Shown here in pieces: positions 54,089 through 62,883 of a stretch of DNA of 64,000 nucleotides (position 1 is its first letter; each line of letters begins with the position of its first letter). Location: assembly GCA_964514215.1 (NCBI GenBank), contig CAZEPW010000003.1:51863-115862 (forward strand). Direction: 5' to 3'. Source of the stretch: CAYQUC01 sp964514215 (lineage in GTDB: Bacteria > Pseudomonadota > Gammaproteobacteria > UBA6429 > Thiohalophilaceae). The notes under the pieces were generated by a model. The model was not told the DNA's origin and did not search any database. It was given only the letters and a program-made list of their open reading frames with translations. Made by a program: the position numbers and the translations under genes.

Positions 54089-54165
54089 GTGCCTGCTTTT
54101 TTATATAACCACCATATTTTCACTTTTGGTGGCTAATAACTGTTTGATGCAGAGGAGAATATTAA

Positions 54166-55350
54166 ATGTTTGAGCATGAAGAATATGAGTTAGAGACTTT
54201 AGCTGTCAGAGCGGGGCAACAGAGAACACTTGAAGGTGAACAATCAGAACCCATATTTCCAACATCAAGTTATGTTTTTGCCAGTGCAGCCGAAGCTGAA
54301 GCACGCTTTAAAGGCGAACAAGCAGGGAATATTTATTCGCGTTTTACGAATCCAACTGTACGTACTTTTGAACAACGACTTGCTAAGTTAGAAGGAGCGA
54401 CGCATTGTGTTGCGACTGCTTCTGGAATGTCGGCAATTTTTAGTACGTGTCTCGGTCTTCTTGAATCGGGTGATCATATTGTGTCGTCAAATGCAATATT
54501 TGGCACTAGTGTTATTTTATTTAATAAATTTTTAAAAAAAGTTGGTATTGATACCGATTTTGTTAACCTTACCGATTTAACGGCATGGCGTAATGCAATC
54601 AAACCCAATACGCAATTATTGTTTGTCGAAACACCTTCTAATCCATTGGCTGAAATTGCAGATATAAAAGCATTATCAAAACTTGCGCATGAAAATAATT
54701 GCCTTTTGGTTGTAGATAATTGTTTGTCGACCCCTGTTTTACAACAACCATTATCGTTAGGAGCGGATATTGTGATTCATTCTGCAACGAAATACATTGA
54801 TGGTCAGGGTCGTTGCATGGGCGGAGCAATTGTTGGTGATGAAAAACTTGTTGGCGAAGATATTTTTGGAGTGCTGCGAACCGTTGGCCCTACAATGAGC
54901 CCATTTAATGCTTGGGTATTTTTAAAAGGTTTAGAAACTCTGCCATTAAGAATGAAAGCGCATAGTGAAAGTGCGTTGCAGCTTGCGACATGGTTAGAAC
55001 AACATAAAGCCGTTAAAAAAGTATTTTATGCTGGATTAAAATCGCATCCACAATACCAGCTTGCAGCACAGCAACAGTCAGCTTTTGGTGGTGTGCTCGC
55101 TTTTGAAATAAATGGTTCTAAAAAAGATGCTTGGTCGGTTATTGATAATACGAAATTATTATCAATCACTGCAAATCTGGGTGATTCAAAAACGACGATT
55201 ACACATCCAGCAACAACAACGCATGGCCGTTTAAGCGAAGATGAACAACGTGATGCAGGTATTACTCAGTCTTTAATTCGAGTTTCCGTAGGACTGGAAA
55301 ATATTAATGATATCAAAAAAGATTTAGATCGAGGCTTAAATAAATTATAA
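54166..55350 (+). CDS. metZ: O-succinylhomoserine sulfhydrylase MetZ
   Basis: PLP enzyme making homocysteine directly from O-succinylhomoserine (or the acetyl form) and sulfide. Cys/Met-metabolism family: FPTSSYVFASAAEAEARF, IYSRFTNPTVRTFEQRLAKLEGA, the cofactor Lys209 in HSATKYIDGQGR, and ANLGDSKTTITHPATTTH near the C-terminus. The 394-residue length and the place after purF match metZ of Pseudomonas. AGAGGAGA precedes the ATG. Expression is expected to fall when SAM is high, through the leader riboswitch. Confidence 0.95.
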   Translation: MFEHEEYELETLAVRAGQQRTLEGEQSEPIFPTSSYVFASAAEAEARFKGEQAGNIYSRFTNPTVRTFEQRLAKLEGATHCVATASGMSAIFSTCLGLLESGDHIVSSNAIFGTSVILFNKFLKKVGIDTDFVNLTDLTAWRNAIKPNTQLLFVETPSNPLAEIADIKALSKLAHENNCLLVVDNCLSTPVLQQPLSLGADIVIHSATKYIDGQGRCMGGAIVGDEKLVGEDIFGVLRTVGPTMSPFNAWVFLKGLETLPLRMKAHSESALQLATWLEQHKAVKKVFYAGLKSHPQYQLAAQQQSAFGGVLAFEINGSKKDAWSVIDNTKLLSITANLGDSKTTITHPATTTHGRLSEDEQRDAGITQSLIRVSVGLENINDIKKDLDRGLNKL

Positions 55351-55392
55351 ATAATCGGAGTTCAGGATAATGGTTTAAATAAAATTTTTTAT

Positions 55393-55419
55393 AAAAAAGA
55401 CCCTCAGTAAGCTGAGGGT
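55393..55419 (-). terminator. Intrinsic terminator of the small minus-strand membrane-protein gene
   Basis: ACCCTCAG/CTGAGGGT (8-bp perfect stem, four-base loop). Read on the minus strand it is followed by C and six T residues, so it ends the gene at 55424 a few bases after its stop. On the plus strand the T run is poor, but the stem may also stop metZ transcripts. Confidence 0.8.
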
Positions 55420-55423
55420 TGTT

Positions 55424-55639
55424 CTAATGCTTAACGTTATTTAGAACAGCAGAAATATTTTGATTGGTTTTAGCCTTTGTGTTTCGATATTTTCGTCTCA
55501 TTGATAATACCATCAGTCCGGCCATTCCTATCGCTAGGCCGGAAACAAATGACGTCAGTGTTTGAAAGGAGGTCATTGCAAAAATTCCGCTAACTACATA
55601 TATTATGGGTAAACTTTCATATAGTGGTTTAGGGATCAT
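55424..55639 (-). CDS. Small two-helix inner-membrane protein
   Basis: A 71-residue protein beginning MIPKPLYESLPIIYVVSGIFA with two hydrophobic segments (LPIIYVVSGIFAM; FVSGLAIGMAGLMVLSM) and a basic tail (RRKYRNTKAK), so probably N-out or a hairpin in the inner membrane with the tail in the cytoplasm. The frame extends eight codons further, but GGAG five bases before the ATG at 55639 decides the start. It has its own terminator and is divergent from the glycerate kinase gene. Similar short proteins exist as conserved hypotheticals; function unknown. Confidence 0.7.
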   Translation of the reverse strand: MIPKPLYESLPIIYVVSGIFAMTSFQTLTSFVSGLAIGMAGLMVLSMRRKYRNTKAKTNQNISAVLNNVKH

Positions 55640-55764
55640 TGAAACTCCAATTACTTCTATCAAGATTAAGAATGTATAGACAAGATCGACTGACAGATCA
55701 AATAATTAGTTGTGCATTAACGTTGTTTGTTTTATGTAAAATATAATGAGTAACATATAAGTTA

Positions 55765-57027
55765 ATGAAAAATATAATTAATTTTCATCAAAAAAATATA
55801 AAAAAAATTTTACAGCAAGCATTGCTATTGGATTCAAGTGCTGAAATAGTTGAGAGTTATATCACAAAATTAATACCGCATTCTGAAAAGGTGTTTATTG
55901 TTGCTATTGGTAAAGCTGCTCCATCGATGCTCGAAGGTGCTATTAGCGGCTTAAAACAACAGTTTAGTGCTGCTTTACTTATAACTAAAAAAAGTCCTAT
56001 CCCGGTTACTATCAGCAAGCACCCTGATATTCAAATTATTATTGCAGGACATCCAATACCGGATGAAAATAGTTTATATGCTGGTAATAGTTTAATAGAG
56101 TTTTTAGCGATGTTAGAAACTGATGCTCAACTGTTATTTTTAATCTCAGGTGGCACATCCTCTTTAGTTGAATACTTGCCAACCCAATATTCAAAATCCA
56201 TAAGCATAATGGATTTAAAAAAACTCAATACTTGGTTGCTTGCATCGAATAAAAATATTATTGAAGTTAATCAAATTAGAAAAAAACTATCAGGAATCAA
56301 AGCGGGTAAGCTGCTTAATTACATTAAAAATAAAAATAAAAATAATATAGCATTATACATTTCGGATGTTCCTGGAGACGATATAAAAAATATAGGCTCA
56401 GGTTTATTAGTTCCTGAGATCTTGCCTGAAAAAATTAACAACATACCGAGTTGGTTAGCTGAGTTATTTAATAAAACACAAGAAAAATTGGCACCTAATG
56501 AGTGTCAGCTACCGTTAATACATTCCTATATTGTATATTCAAATTGTAAGTTAAGACAACGCATCACTCAATTGGCAAAATCAATGGCATATCAGGTACA
56601 CAATATGGATGACTTTATCAGTGGAAATACTTTTATTGAAGCCGAGAAAATGGGGGATTGGCTTGTCACTCAAGATGCCGGTTGTTATGTCTGGGGAGCT
56701 GAAACGCATATGACATTACCGGATGAACCCGGAAATGGTGGTCGTAATCAGTCTTTTGCGCTGGCGCTAGCAACAAAAATTCAAAATTATGACACTATCA
56801 CGGTATTGTTAGCTGGAACCGATGGAAATGATGGTAATACCAATCATGCCGGAGCCATTATTGATGGTGGGACAATCTCACGCGGGCAACGTAATGGCGT
56901 TTCATTGTCGTATTGCTTAGACAATGCTAATGCAGCCGAATTTTTATTGGCTTCTGGAGATGTGTTGAATATCGGCTTAACCGGTACTAATGTAATGGAT
57001 ATAATTATTGCAATAATTTGGGATTAA
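55765..57027 (+). CDS. Glycerate kinase (GckA/TtuD, MOFRL family)
   Basis: Predicted D-glycerate 2-kinase of the two-domain GckA/TtuD type, producing 2-phosphoglycerate. Evidence: VFIVAIGKAAPSML near the N-terminus, AGHPIPDENS, LFLISGGTSSLVEYLP, and the C-terminal MOFRL region with GNGGRNQSFALALA, LLAGTDGNDGNT and DAGAIIDGGT-like spacing. The 420-residue length is usual. The gene is not next to hydroxypyruvate reductase or tartronate genes, so its pathway here is not shown by context. Confidence 0.88.
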   Translation: MKNIINFHQKNIKKILQQALLLDSSAEIVESYITKLIPHSEKVFIVAIGKAAPSMLEGAISGLKQQFSAALLITKKSPIPVTISKHPDIQIIIAGHPIPDENSLYAGNSLIEFLAMLETDAQLLFLISGGTSSLVEYLPTQYSKSISIMDLKKLNTWLLASNKNIIEVNQIRKKLSGIKAGKLLNYIKNKNKNNIALYISDVPGDDIKNIGSGLLVPEILPEKINNIPSWLAELFNKTQEKLAPNECQLPLIHSYIVYSNCKLRQRITQLAKSMAYQVHNMDDFISGNTFIEAEKMGDWLVTQDAGCYVWGAETHMTLPDEPGNGGRNQSFALALATKIQNYDTITVLLAGTDGNDGNTNHAGAIIDGGTISRGQRNGVSLSYCLDNANAAEFLLASGDVLNIGLTGTNVMDIIIAIIWD

Positions 57028-57063
57028 ATATTAATCTTTTTTGATTTTTGATACACTGTGCCG

Positions 57064-57891
57064 ATGAGTGGAACAGTTAATAATTTAACAAAAATAGCAT
57101 TATTTGATGCAGCCTATCAGGTTTTAATTGAGTGTGATATTAAAACTAAATGCGATTTGGCTAAAAATTTATATCTCGATTTACAAAATAATAAATTTAG
57201 TTATTTGCACGATAGTGCTGATGTTCCCGATAAATTGGAAAAACCGGGTTTACCAGACGCAGTCGAACTGGTTATGCCACAAAAGCTAACGAATCGATCG
57301 GTACACACTAAAGAAGGGCATGCCGCATTAATTCATTCTATTTGTCATATCGAATTTAATGCGATTAATTTGGCAATGGATGCGGTATACCGTTTTCGTG
57401 ACATGCCGCAGCAATATTATGAAGATTGGTCAAAGGTAGCGGCAGAAGAAGCTTATCATTATACAATTTTAGAGCAGCATTTGAATTTTCTGGGTTATCA
57501 GTATGGTGACTTTAAAGCCCACAATGGTTTATGGCGGATGGCACTTGAAACGGCTCATGATCCATTAATTCGGATGGCATTGGTGCCTCGTGTTCTTGAA
57601 GCTCGAGGTTTAGATGTGACACCGAGTATTATAAAAAAATTACATTATATAAAAGACAATGAAGCTATTCGACTTTTGGATATTATTTTTCAAGATGAAA
57701 TTGGTCATGTAGCAATAGGCACGAAGTGGTTTCACTTTCTTTGCGAACAACGCGATGTTGATAAACACGAAACTTTTTTGGCTTTAATGGAGCAATATAT
57801 TAAGGGTAAACTTCATGGCCCTTATCACCATGAAGCAAGGAAACAAGCAGGTTTTTCAGATGCTGAATTACAATATTTACAAGGGTTATAG
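57064..57891 (+). CDS. DUF455 ferritin-like protein
   Basis: A 275-residue protein of the DUF455 family, a helical ferritin-like fold with likely di-metal ligands. Candidate ligand motifs: HIEFNAINLAMDAVYRF, EEAYHYTILEQHL and QDEIGHVAIGTKW, an arrangement of E and E-x-x-H typical of ferritin-like enzymes. No activity is established for the family. The GTG at 57058 is a possible start; ATG 57064 is used. It follows glycerate kinase by about 36 bases on the same strand. Confidence 0.85.
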   Translation: MSGTVNNLTKIALFDAAYQVLIECDIKTKCDLAKNLYLDLQNNKFSYLHDSADVPDKLEKPGLPDAVELVMPQKLTNRSVHTKEGHAALIHSICHIEFNAINLAMDAVYRFRDMPQQYYEDWSKVAAEEAYHYTILEQHLNFLGYQYGDFKAHNGLWRMALETAHDPLIRMALVPRVLEARGLDVTPSIIKKLHYIKDNEAIRLLDIIFQDEIGHVAIGTKWFHFLCEQRDVDKHETFLALMEQYIKGKLHGPYHHEARKQAGFSDAELQYLQGL

Positions 57892-57904
57892 AGATAGAAT
57901 TATT

Positions 57905-58663
57905 ATGAGTTTTAAGAAGATGGAAAATACATTATTTATTAACTTTTTGCTAACACTTATCATTGGGGTTTTTCTTGTTAGCTGTGATGATACTAACAGT
58001 AGCGGAACAGTGTCGAAAGTTGCAAAAATAATTTTTGCTGAAGAAGAAAAGGGTATCGATCCTTATAATGTTCGTTTAATTGTGTCTGATGATTTCTTAC
58101 GGTTTGATGATGGCGAATTGAGTAGTGGTTATATATTGTATAATCGTAAAACTAAAATAATATACAATATTAATGACGATGATAAAACTATTATGGAAAT
58201 ACATCCAAAAAGAAAATCGGTGGTATCGCCTATTAAATTAAAAAATAAAGATGTTAAAGTTGCGGCGTTAAATGATGCTCCTAAAATCGCTAATAGCATA
58301 CCAATAAAATATGATTTTTATACCAATAAAAATTTATGTTTTGGAATAGTGTCGGTTGAAAATTTATTACCAACGGCAACTAAGGCGCTTCAAGAGTTTC
58401 AGCAAGCGCTAGCTGATGATAGTACTTATACCTTGGACAATATTCCTGCTGATATGCATGATGCTTGCGCGTTATCGATGAATACTTTTTCGGCTGCTCG
58501 GCATTTAAAATATGGTTTTCCGATTCAGGCGTGGACACCAAAAGGTTATTCTCGTTCGTTAATTAGTTTTGATGAAGACTTTAAAGATAGCGATAAATTA
58601 TTTATTTTACCCGTTCAATATAGAAGTTTTACCGTTGATGCATTACGAGCAGGGACAGTTTAA
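57905..58663 (+). CDS. Uncharacterised lipoprotein
   Basis: A 252-residue protein with a lipoprotein signal: a hydrophobic stretch (FLLTLIIGVFLVSC) ending in a lipobox Cys. The residue after the Cys is Asp, which by the +2 rule retains lipoproteins in the inner membrane. The mature part is beta-rich (LRFDDGELSSGYILYNRKTKIIYNI, DDKTIMEIHP) and contains a pair of late Cys residues, but no family is recognised. The frame opens inside the preceding gene at 57815; ATG 57905 gives a proper signal. Its stop abuts the lpxH stop with no gap between. Confidence 0.7.
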   Translation: MSFKKMENTLFINFLLTLIIGVFLVSCDDTNSSGTVSKVAKIIFAEEEKGIDPYNVRLIVSDDFLRFDDGELSSGYILYNRKTKIIYNINDDDKTIMEIHPKRKSVVSPIKLKNKDVKVAALNDAPKIANSIPIKYDFYTNKNLCFGIVSVENLLPTATKALQEFQQALADDSTYTLDNIPADMHDACALSMNTFSAARHLKYGFPIQAWTPKGYSRSLISFDEDFKDSDKLFILPVQYRSFTVDALRAGTV

Positions 58664-59389
58664 TTAAACAGGGTTAATGCTATCGACATAAAAGCCGCTA
58701 TCTGAATATATTAATACCGAGCCGCAGTCGTGCCAGTCATTAAGTACGATTCTTTTTGCCGGTAAGTTGTTGGCTTTAATATCGTGTACTGCTGGACGAT
58801 GGGTATGTCCATGAATTAAATTTTGTACCTTGTGTTCAGTGAATATATTTAACACCGCATCTAAATTAACATCCATAATTTCTTCGGATTTTGAATTTGT
58901 TTCTGTTTTACTGGTATCACGTAATTGCTTGGCAATGGCAACTCGTTCGGCAGCTGATTTACTGAGAAAATCGGCTTGAAAGGCGGGGTTTCGTACCATG
59001 GTTCTGAATTCTTGGTATTTGGTGTCGTCAGTGCATAAAGTGTCACCGTGCATTAATAGCGTCTTGCTGCCATATAAGTCGATTAGCGTTGGATCTTCTA
59101 TTAATTTTGCACCGGTTAATGCTTCAAATTGCTGTCCAAATAAAAAATCACGATTACCTCTCATGATATAAATTGGAATATTTTTGTCAGACAGTTTTTT
59201 TAATTCAGAAATCGAATCGTGATATTCAGGTGAAATTAAATCATCACCTAACCACACCTCGAATAAATCGCCCAAAATGTATAGTGCATCAGAGTCTGGA
59301 GCAATGTTTTGCAAGAAAAAGTGAAAGGCCTGAGTAATATCAGGCCGCTCAGCACTTAAATGTAAATCAGATATAAATAGTGTCGACAT
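58664..59389 (-). CDS. lpxH: UDP-2,3-diacylglucosamine diphosphatase LpxH
   Basis: Calcineurin-like metallophosphoesterase of lipid A synthesis, cleaving UDP-diacylglucosamine to lipid X. Metal-binding motifs: FISDLHLS, LGDLFEVWLGDD, RGNRDFLFG (GNRD replaces GNHD, as is typical of LpxH), MHGDTLCTDD and HGHTHRPAVHD. The 241-residue length is normal. It is third in the ppiA-ppiB-lpxH set on the minus strand, 11 bases after ppiB. Confidence 0.95.
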   Translation of the reverse strand: MSTLFISDLHLSAERPDITQAFHFFLQNIAPDSDALYILGDLFEVWLGDDLISPEYHDSISELKKLSDKNIPIYIMRGNRDFLFGQQFEALTGAKLIEDPTLIDLYGSKTLLMHGDTLCTDDTKYQEFRTMVRNPAFQADFLSKSAAERVAIAKQLRDTSKTETNSKSEEIMDVNLDAVLNIFTEHKVQNLIHGHTHRPAVHDIKANNLPAKRIVLNDWHDCGSVLIYSDSGFYVDSINPV

Positions 59390-59400
59390 AAATTGAAATT

Positions 59401-59895
59401 TTATTCCGTTACTTCAACGCTTTCTATAATGACATCGGTTACTGGAACATCCTGATGCATTCCTTGGTTTCCAGTTTCAACGTCTTTAATCGCATCAACT
59501 ACGTCCATGCCTTTAACAACTTTAGCAAAGACACAATAACCCCAGCCATCGGGTGTTGCTGATCTAAAGTTTAGGAAATCATTGTCTTTAACATTGATAA
59601 AAAATTGTGACGAAGCAGAGTCTGGATCCGGAGTTCTTGCCATGGCCAATGTTCCAATGGTATTTTTTAAACCATTGTCTGCTTCATTTTTGATATTGTC
59701 GCGAGTTTGTTTTTCTTTTAATCCCGGTTCCATACCACCGCCTTGAACCATAAAACCATCGATAACGCGATGAAAAATAGTTCCGTTATAAAAGCCATCT
59801 TTTGCATATTGCATAAAATTTTCTGTTGTAATAGGGGCTTTATCTGTAAATAATTCAACAGTGATTGTGCCGTGATTGGTGTTTAATTTAATCAT
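59401..59895 (-). CDS. ppiB: Cytoplasmic peptidyl-prolyl isomerase PpiB (cyclophilin B)
   Basis: A 164-residue cyclophilin without a signal peptide, so cytoplasmic. Catalytic signature FYNGTIFHRVIDGFMVQGGG and core GTLAMARTPDPDSASSQFFINV are intact, plus the bacterial WGYCVFAKVVKGMDVVD. It begins MIKLNTNHGTITVELFTDKAP. It lies 19 bases downstream of the exported cyclophilin gene, probably in one transcript with lpxH. Not essential in relatives. Confidence 0.94.
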   Translation of the reverse strand: MIKLNTNHGTITVELFTDKAPITTENFMQYAKDGFYNGTIFHRVIDGFMVQGGGMEPGLKEKQTRDNIKNEADNGLKNTIGTLAMARTPDPDSASSQFFINVKDNDFLNFRSATPDGWGYCVFAKVVKGMDVVDAIKDVETGNQGMHQDVPVTDVIIESVEVTE

Positions 59896-59914
59896 AATGT
59901 CCTCGAAGACTCAT

Positions 59915-60532
59915 TTATTTAATAGTAATATTGTTGATTGTAACAGGGCTTAATGGAACGTCTTTTGGGAAGGGTTTAACCGCTCCAGTTTTAACAAAAC
60001 GAATTTTATTAACAACATCCATCCCTGCGATAATTTTTCCAAATACGGTGTAACCCCAGCCACGATTTGTTTTGGAGCTATGGTTTAAATAAGCATTATC
60101 TTTTACGTTGATAAAAAATTGCGCTGTTGCAGAATGAGGGTTATTGGTTCGAGCCATTGCAATAGTGCCTAAATCATTGGAAAGGCCATTATCAGCTTCA
60201 TTTTTAATCGGATCACGAGTTTGTTTTTTTTCGAATTTGCCTGATTCAGCAATAGTGAAGCCACCACCTTGTATCATAAAGTCCTCGATAACACGATGAA
60301 ATATCGTGCCACTATAAAAGCCGTCATTTGCATATTGAATAAAGTTAGCGACTGTTTTAGGTGCTTTTTCAGGATTTAGTTCGAGTGTAAAGCTGCCAAG
60401 GTTTGTTTCAATCACGGCAATAGGATTCTTGTCTGTATCAGCATAAACTCTGTTGCTTAGGCCGAGTGTTGATAAGCTCATTAAAAACAATAGTGTGGTA
60501 GTTTTAGTCAGTGTTTTGAGTTGGTTTTTCAT
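59915..60532 (-). CDS. ppiA: Periplasmic peptidyl-prolyl isomerase PpiA (cyclophilin A)
   Basis: Paralogue of the neighbouring gene with an N-terminal signal peptide (hydrophobic stretch TTLLFLMSLSTLGL, likely cut after NRVYA), so periplasmic. Catalytic signature FYSGTIFHRVIEDFMIQGGG, then GTIAMARTNNPHSATAQFFINV and WGYTVFGKIIAGMDVV. The 205-residue length is typical for the exported form. It is divergent from cysS with 213 bases between. Adjacent exported and cytosolic copies point to a gene duplication. Confidence 0.93.
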   Translation of the reverse strand: MKNQLKTLTKTTTLLFLMSLSTLGLSNRVYADTDKNPIAVIETNLGSFTLELNPEKAPKTVANFIQYANDGFYSGTIFHRVIEDFMIQGGGFTIAESGKFEKKQTRDPIKNEADNGLSNDLGTIAMARTNNPHSATAQFFINVKDNAYLNHSSKTNRGWGYTVFGKIIAGMDVVNKIRFVKTGAVKPFPKDVPLSPVTINNITIK

Positions 60533-60664
60533 ATTTGTTTTTTATTTCACTCTCTCGGTTGTGTTGACCTTGCGTAATGCTTAATAATATCAAGCTTTGG
60601 CAATTTTTACATGTGTTACATTATTTATCCAAATTGGACAGGCATTTTATTTGATTTGCTCGAA

Positions 60665-60697
60665 ATTTTGTATACTAAAGTGATATTTTGTACACTA
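60665..60697. promoter_or_regulatory. Imperfect direct repeat upstream of cysS
   Basis: ATTTTGTATACTA (60665) and ATTTTGTACACTA (60685) match at 12 of 13 positions with a 20-base period, about two helical turns. They lie in the 213-base region between ppiA and cysS, 50 to 80 bases before cysS. A bound regulator is possible; none is identified. Confidence 0.35.
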
Positions 60698-60745
60698 GTA
60701 CTTTAAAAGCATTTTTTATCAAAATAATATAAATAAAGACTCAAT

Positions 60746-62143
60746 ATGTTGCATATATACAATACCTTAAGCCGTAAAAAAGAACAATTTAAACCCATTG
60801 ACAAATATAATATTCGTTTATATGTCTGTGGCATGACTATATACGATTATTGTCATATTGGACATGCGCGAATGTTATTGGTGTTTGACATGGTGTATCG
60901 TTATTTATGCTTTGTATACGGTAAAAATTCGGTACGTTATATTCGAAATATCACCGATATTGACGATAAAATCATTGCTCGTGCAAATGAAAATAATGAA
61001 ACTATAGGCGATTTAACTGAACGCTTTATCACTGCAATGCATGATGATCTTGCCGTTTTAGGTATTTTGCCTCCAGATGACGAACCTCGCGCAACGTTGC
61101 ATATGGATCAAATTATTACCATGATTCAGACCCTAATCGATAAAAAAGTTGCATACCAAGGTGCCAATGGTGATGTTTATTATGATGTGAGTGCATTTCC
61201 ATCTTATGGTAAGTTATCAGGTAAAATTTTAGATGATTTACGTGCCGGAGCTCGGGTTGAGGTTGTCGAGGCTAAAGATGATCCGCTGGATTTTGTGTTG
61301 TGGAAAATGGCCAAGGCCGATGAACCTTACTGGGAATCACCTTGGGGAAATGGTCGTCCTGGCTGGCATATCGAGTGTTCGGCTATGTCTACTCATTGTC
61401 TGGGCAATCATTTTGATATTCATGGTGGTGGTATGGATTTGCAATTTCCACATCACGAAAATGAAATTGCGCAATCTGAAGCGGCTACTGGTGAGCAGTT
61501 TGTTAATACTTGGATGCACAATGGTTTTGTACGTGTTGATAATGAAAAAATGTCAAAATCATTAAATAATTTTTTCACTATTCGAGATGTCGTCAAGCAA
61601 TATGAACCTGAAGTTATTCGTTATTTTATTTTAACCAGCCATTACCGAAGCCCACTAAACTATTCTGATGCTCATCTTGATGCTGCGCGAGCGGCTTTAA
61701 CAACATTGTATACTTCGTTGCGTGGCGTTTCCTTTAATGATGATAAATACCATGAGAATTATTTGTCTCGTTTTAAAACAATTATGGATGATGATTTTAA
61801 TACCTCAGAAGTGCTATCGTTATTACATGAAATTGCTAAGAAGTTGAATATTGCGGTAAAAAATCATTCTGATGATAGTTTGTTACTGGCATCGACACTG
61901 AAATATTTAGCAAGTTTGTTAGGTTTATTAAGCCAAGATGCTGATGAATTTTTAAAAGGAAAGTCCAGCTCCGATTTATCTCAGGCTTATTCAGATGCCG
62001 ATATTGAACAGCTTATTCATGATCGTATTGCTGCTAAAAATGATAAAAATTGGTCTCAAGCGGATGAAATTAGAGCTCAGTTACAAGAGCAGGGTATTAT
62101 TTTGGAAGATAGCGCCAGTGGTACAACGTGGCGGCGCGAGTGA
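60746..62143 (+). CDS. cysS: Cysteinyl-tRNA synthetase CysS
   Basis: Class I aminoacyl-tRNA synthetase charging tRNA-Cys. The active-site signature HIGH is in YDYCHIGHARML; the zinc Cys (CGMTIYDYCH) and WHIECSAMS are conserved; the second signature is EKMSKSLNNFF. GGGMDLQFPHHENEIAQSEA is characteristic of CysS. The 465-residue length is normal and the C-terminal anticodon region is complete. Confidence 0.97.
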   Translation: MLHIYNTLSRKKEQFKPIDKYNIRLYVCGMTIYDYCHIGHARMLLVFDMVYRYLCFVYGKNSVRYIRNITDIDDKIIARANENNETIGDLTERFITAMHDDLAVLGILPPDDEPRATLHMDQIITMIQTLIDKKVAYQGANGDVYYDVSAFPSYGKLSGKILDDLRAGARVEVVEAKDDPLDFVLWKMAKADEPYWESPWGNGRPGWHIECSAMSTHCLGNHFDIHGGGMDLQFPHHENEIAQSEAATGEQFVNTWMHNGFVRVDNEKMSKSLNNFFTIRDVVKQYEPEVIRYFILTSHYRSPLNYSDAHLDAARAALTTLYTSLRGVSFNDDKYHENYLSRFKTIMDDDFNTSEVLSLLHEIAKKLNIAVKNHSDDSLLLASTLKYLASLLGLLSQDADEFLKGKSSSDLSQAYSDADIEQLIHDRIAAKNDKNWSQADEIRAQLQEQGIILEDSASGTTWRRE

Positions 62144-62195
62144 TTTTTAATGGGGTTGGTATAACGGCATAAATTTAGGCCATGCAGGTTATGAT

Positions 62196-62873
62196 ATGAA
62201 TGATTCAAAAACAATTTATAACTATATTGGCATTGGGCTGAGGTTATTATTGGTTTGCTTGTTACTGGGAGGATTACAGATTATCTCTGCATCGTATCTA
62301 TTTGCTGACAGTATTAAAGAAGATAATATACACGTTAAAAAATGGAATAAATTTGCAACCGATTTATATCAACTGCATCAATTACAAATCAAAGATAAAA
62401 ACATTACGATAAAATCTAAAAAAGGTGGTTATGCTACCCAAAAAGAATTTTATTTAGAAAAAGAATATTATGATGAAAACAATAACTTGTTAACCCGGAT
62501 AGCATGGGAGTTGGAAAACCCTGAGAATATGCATGTGATAGAAGTTTTTATTTATAATAAAAAGTCTCAAGTGATTCGAGATTATTCTGCTGCTTATCTA
62601 CCGACTTATCGAAATGCGCCTGTCCAAACTTTAATTAGTCTTCATCAATATAATAAAGGCCTACATGCTTTTCGTAGCTTTGATGCATCGAATAATCGGA
62701 TATTAGAACGTTGCGAAGGAAAATACGGTTTAAAAAAAATCGCATTTATGTTTGATGAAGATGAATTATATGAATTAATTGGCGATAAAAATGGTTTCAT
62801 GTCGACACAAGATTATAAATTATGTTTTGATAATTTACAGCAAACCGCAGGCCAATATTTAAACCCGCGATAA
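62196..62873 (+). CDS. Uncharacterised exported protein
   Basis: A 225-residue protein with an N-terminal hydrophobic segment (GLRLLLVCLLLGGLQIISA) and the possible signal-peptide end SYLFA. The mature part is charged and beta-rich (KEFYLEKEYYDENNNLLTRI; MHVIEVFIYNKKSQVIRDYSA), with a pattern of tyrosines and two Cys (near 178 and 212) that could form a disulfide. No domain recognised. It lies between cysS and folD and converges on folD with 10 bases between the stops. Confidence 0.7.
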   Translation: MNDSKTIYNYIGIGLRLLLVCLLLGGLQIISASYLFADSIKEDNIHVKKWNKFATDLYQLHQLQIKDKNITIKSKKGGYATQKEFYLEKEYYDENNNLLTRIAWELENPENMHVIEVFIYNKKSQVIRDYSAAYLPTYRNAPVQTLISLHQYNKGLHAFRSFDASNNRILERCEGKYGLKKIAFMFDEDELYELIGDKNGFMSTQDYKLCFDNLQQTAGQYLNPR

Positions 62874-62883
62874 TCGGTGTTGT

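Noticed and set aside
60690..60701. CTAGTAC resembling a TrpR half-site upstream of cysS
   Set aside because: Only one half-site with proper form, wrong spacing for the second, and no trp gene downstream.
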